Shown here piece after piece: positions 61,495-64,000 of a stretch of DNA of 64,000 nucleotides (its first letter is position 1; each line of letters begins with the position of its first letter). A model generated the notes under the pieces. It saw only the letters and a list, made by a program, of their open reading frames with translations, ran no database searches and had not been told where the DNA came from. The position numbers and the translations under genes were made by a program. Where the stretch lies: assembly GCF_016786355.1 (NCBI RefSeq), contig NZ_JADWYX010000011.1, positions 53,190 to 117,189 on the forward strand, read 5' to 3'. The DNA comes from Frankia sp. AgB1.9. GTDB lineage: Bacteria; Actinomycetota; Actinomycetes; Frankiales; Frankiaceae.

Positions 61495-62388
61495 TCAGAT
61501 GTCGGCGAAGAACCCGGGGTTGACAGTGACCTGTTCGACCATCTCGACGTCGAGGCCGAGTTTGTATTCTTTGAGGAGATCGCAGAGCGTGTCGCCGTCG
61601 ATCAGGTCGATGACAGGGGCGCCGGGCTTTGTGGCCTCCTTCTTCGCATCCGACGTGAAGGTGCCAGTCGTGATCAGAAGGCCCTTATCGCCTTGGCCAG
61701 CCATCGCGCCCCGGAAGTCGCGGACGGCTGGGGCACCAACGCTGCTCCTGTACCGCTTGCACTGGAAGAAGACCGGGAAGCTGACCAGCGCCAGCCGGTA
61801 CACGCCGACACCGTCGATGCCACCGTCACCGGATTTTCCGGTGACGCTGATGTCCAAGAACCCTGCCTCCCGGAGGAGTAGCTGCGCAAGTCGTTCGAAC
61901 GCGTCCGGCTTCATGTCGAGCAGTGCATCGAGGAGGACTTCCTTCCAGTTGCTTGACGCGTCACCAACGATCTCGGCCTCGCCCGCGTCGGCGCGCTGAC
62001 TGGTCGTGACGCCGGCCCGCACCCGCTTAACGGCCTTGGCAGCCCTCGATGAAGCGGCGTTGATCCTTGCCGTCTGGTGAAGCCCTGGGATCTGCGCTGC
62101 GGTGACGCTGCGGCCGAGATCGGTAAGCGTCCACACACCCCGGGAGCTGTTGGTGGCCACCCCCATCAGCTTCAGGTAGGTGCGTGCCCAGCCAAGCCTG
62201 TAGATGATCTGCGTCTGTGGACCGTCGCCGTGGAGCACCTCCTGCTGGGCGGAGCTGAATCCTTCGAGCTCAATTACCTTCGCGTTGAGCTCGGAGATCG
62301 CGCCCGAGTCGCTTAGGCTTCGCAAAGCCCTGACAGACGGCCACAACAGCTGGTCGTAGGTCGGAACCCCCACCTCAGACGTCGTCAT
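61495..62388 (-). CDS. Mrr-type restriction endonuclease
   Basis: A 297-residue protein with the two Mrr halves. The N-terminal winged-helix-like region is YDQLLWPSVRALRSLSDSGA through GVWTLTDLGR. The C-terminal nuclease core is FERLAQLLLREAGFLDISVT, GKSGDGGIDGVGV and FPVFFQCKRYRSSVG, giving the D...QxK catalytic set. Mrr enzymes cut DNA with foreign methylation. No methylase is adjacent, as usual for type IV systems. Confidence 0.9.
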   Translation of the reverse strand: MTTSEVGVPTYDQLLWPSVRALRSLSDSGAISELNAKVIELEGFSSAQQEVLHGDGPQTQIIYRLGWARTYLKLMGVATNSSRGVWTLTDLGRSVTAAQIPGLHQTARINAASSRAAKAVKRVRAGVTTSQRADAGEAEIVGDASSNWKEVLLDALLDMKPDAFERLAQLLLREAGFLDISVTGKSGDGGIDGVGVYRLALVSFPVFFQCKRYRSSVGAPAVRDFRGAMAGQGDKGLLITTGTFTSDAKKEATKPGAPVIDLIDGDTLCDLLKEYKLGLDVEMVEQVTVNPGFFADI

Positions 62389-63208
62389 ATCCCGACCTCT
62401 TCACAGACTCGCGCCTTCCCGTGCGTTCCTGACGTAGGCGAGCACGTCGTCCGCCACCGATCTTGCAGAGCCGCAGGTGCGGCTACGGCTCCGCTCCAGT
62501 CGTCAACGTGCCAGGCGGCCGTCTTCAGACCAGCGCTTGGATACTCGAGGCGCTCAGTCAGATTCGCTTCCCGTGTTCAGGATGCCGGATGGGACCGGGG
62601 AACGGTTCCCAGAGACTGACTCGGCCTGCTCCAAAGGCAGCACTCCGGTCTCCAGTTCTGCTGGCAAGCCAGCGAGAGAGTCACCTGGCGAGTCGCACGT
62701 TCCGACCGAGGATTCGCCCTGCGGGCCAGCGGTCGGGCTTGGGGCTCGCTGGCCCCTCGCGTCGCTGCTCGGGTGAGCAAGGGCTCAGACCAGCGTGCCA
62801 TCGCCGTTCGGCGATGAGGCGGATAGCCAACGTGGGACGTGCCTCACCGCCACGGAGCCAACCGTCCGAACTGGCCCGGCGGATTCTGTACGACGCTCGG
62901 CCCTCCCCTGACTGCCCGCAAGCGGATCGACTCCCAGCGGGTGTCGCAGCCAGGACGCTGGTCGAATCGGGCGTTCCCGACATGGTCTCGGCTTGGCGGG
63001 ACAGTCTCGGACCAGGCGCCGGATGGCCGATCCCTTCTCCTGCCAGGTGACCGCGAGACGGTAGGCGAGACTCGGCTGGCTGGCGTCTCGGCCGGCATGA
63101 CGTCCTCGCTCCTGGGATCTGCTGCGATCTCTTGCCCGTCGGCCGGCGGTGTGGTCATACTGGCCGTATGAGTTTGACGTTGTATTAACTCGGGCTCATA
63201 ATCTGAAA
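62389..63208. other. 820-bp gap, no supported gene
   Basis: Several frames of 60-195 codons exist on both strands but all have disordered Arg/Ser/Pro composition and no third-position GC bias. I recognise no RNA gene. It may be relic DNA between two defence-type modules. The last ~60 bases are AT-richer and probably hold the toxin-antitoxin promoter. Confidence 0.5.
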
Positions 63209-63580
63209 GTGATCGTCGATTGGACGGACGAGTTCGACCGCTGGCTGACCGGCGCCGAGGAGCGGGGAGGCCGACTCCTTGCCGTCGCGGTCGCGCTCCT
63301 GCAAGCCCTCACCGACCTCCCGGTCAGACCCGCCGAGGAGTCCGCGACCTTCAAACGGGTACGACAGGCCCGCCGCCACGAGCTGTGGCGCGTCGCCCAC
63401 CCGTTCGACCCGGACGTCGCGGTCCGGATCATCTGCTGGTTCCCCAACGATGATCATGTCGTCGTCGCGCTGATCGGCTTCGACAAGAAGACGATCGGGG
63501 ACGTGTTCTACGCCGGCGCCGCAGCGCGCGGAGAGGCACTCGTCGACGCCTGGCTACGCCAGAAAGGAAGCTCTCGATGA
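63209..63580 (+). CDS. HigB/RelE-like toxin
   Basis: A 123-residue protein from GTG 63209. The pattern VDWTDEFDRWLTGAEERGGR, then VRPAEESATFKRVRQARRHE and LWRVAHPFDPDVAVRIICWF with VALIGFDKKTIGDVFY matches phage-derived Gp49/HigB-like toxins that cleave mRNA on the ribosome. Its last 4 bases overlap the antitoxin start (ATGA at 63577-63580). The toxin-first order is the HigBA pattern. Confidence 0.82.
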   Translation: MIVDWTDEFDRWLTGAEERGGRLLAVAVALLQALTDLPVRPAEESATFKRVRQARRHELWRVAHPFDPDVAVRIICWFPNDDHVVVALIGFDKKTIGDVFYAGAAARGEALVDAWLRQKGSSR

Positions 63581-63927
63581 CCGAGGACGACGTCAGGTTC
63601 ATCCGCGGCAACGACCGCATCCGTCAGCTCGCCCAGAGGCCCGACATCGCCGACCAGGTTGCCCAGGTCCGCGCAGACATGGCCGAAGCGGACCGCACCT
63701 ACGCCATGGGCTTGGCCGCGCTACGCCAGGCCGCCGAACTCACCCAGGTCGAGCTCGCCCGCCGCCTGGGTGTCACCCAGGCGGCCATCAGCCGTATGGA
63801 GCAGCCTCACGACCTGCTTCTTTCCACCCTGAACGCCTACCTTCAGGCCATCGGCGGAACGGCCCGGATGATCGTCAGCTTCGCCGACGGACACGAAACC
63901 ATCCTCGACCTCGCCAGACTCGCCTAG
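63577..63927 (+). CDS. HigA-like HTH antitoxin
   Basis: A 116-residue DNA-binding protein. The helix-turn-helix is LAALRQAAELTQVELARRLG then VTQAAISRMEQPHDLL, a Cro/C1-type motif, followed by IGGTARMIVSFADGHETILD. It overlaps the toxin gene and should both neutralise the toxin and repress the operon. Confidence 0.85.
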   Translation: MTEDDVRFIRGNDRIRQLAQRPDIADQVAQVRADMAEADRTYAMGLAALRQAAELTQVELARRLGVTQAAISRMEQPHDLLLSTLNAYLQAIGGTARMIVSFADGHETILDLARLA

Positions 63928-64000
63928 TGGTGTGTCGCTGAAGTGGTTTGACGGTTGTGTCGGTGAGAATCGGGTTATGCGGGCAGCGCCTCTGGGGCTT
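63928..64000. other. Window edge, 73 bp
   Basis: Non-coding after the antitoxin stop. No feature can be supported before the sequence ends. Confidence 0.4.

Noticed and set aside
62389..63208. tRNA or small RNA genes in the 820-bp gap
   Set aside because: No cloverleaf or TPsiC-like GGTTCGA sequence was found by eye on either strand.

Overview
The window is very GC-rich actinobacterial DNA with strong G/C bias at third codon positions, frequent GTG/TTG starts and many 4-base ATGA gene overlaps. A Frankia-like soil or plant-associated actinomycete fits the gene content, but the genus is inference. I see no rRNA, tRNA, phage structural genes or intact transposase.

Positions 1-8350 look like a decaying defence island. 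A TIR-domain protein (111-2609) is followed by a minus-strand ubiquitin-like cassette (beta-grasp Ubl, E2-like, JAB peptidase, 3133-4472) that lacks an E1, and whose JAB gene is frameshifted. A frameshifted tail-anchored protein lies upstream. Two CRISPR arrays (5263-5809 and 7896-8216) share one 36-bp repeat and have matching 180-bp leaders. No cas gene is present. Between them are two coiled-coil genes, the second fused at about 7122 to the N-terminal stub of an opposing reverse transcriptase, which looks like a deletion scar.

Positions 8350-26340 carry envelope and metabolic genes: an SH3b lipoprotein, an acyl-CoA dehydrogenase remnant, a BBE-type FAD oxidase, a beta-helix lipoprotein, an ECF sigma/anti-sigma pair, and a divergent operon of two unusual Rieske fusions (Rieske-FMN synthase and Rieske-TPP enzyme) plus an unknown protein. 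Then come an SDR/AraC pair, a partial second sigma/anti-sigma copy in front of an MFS transporter, a TetR/SDR pair, a large inverted repeat and a saccharopine-dehydrogenase-like enzyme.

Positions 26640-33840 hold a PAP2-type membrane protein, a pentapeptide-repeat protein, a coupled triad (four-TM protein, unknown protein, GT2 glycosyltransferase) and two small membrane proteins.

Positions 34067-47426 form a second defence-type island: a SNF2 helicase with HhH motif, divergent from a SNF2-DUF3883 helicase, a DUF1643 protein, a DUF1156/Zn-ribbon DNA methylase of locally lower GC, and a HEPN(Swt1-like)-DUF499 ATPase. This gene set looks like a restriction-type anti-phage system and is the strongest intact candidate for a little-described system here.

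Positions 47433-64000 are mostly single genes and regulator/target pairs with visible operators: APH kinase, Zn-ribbon protein, metallophosphoesterase, DAG-kinase-like protein, TetR/NmrA-like pair, NERD protein, SnoaL-like protein and TetR, MarR/VOC pair with twin perfect palindromes, a frameshifted DinB-like gene, a deaminase, a methyltransferase, a PfkB kinase, an Mrr-type endonuclease and a HigBA-like toxin-antitoxin pair. Several genes are broken by what look like single missing bases, so either real decay or sequencing error must be settled before the broken modules are interpreted.
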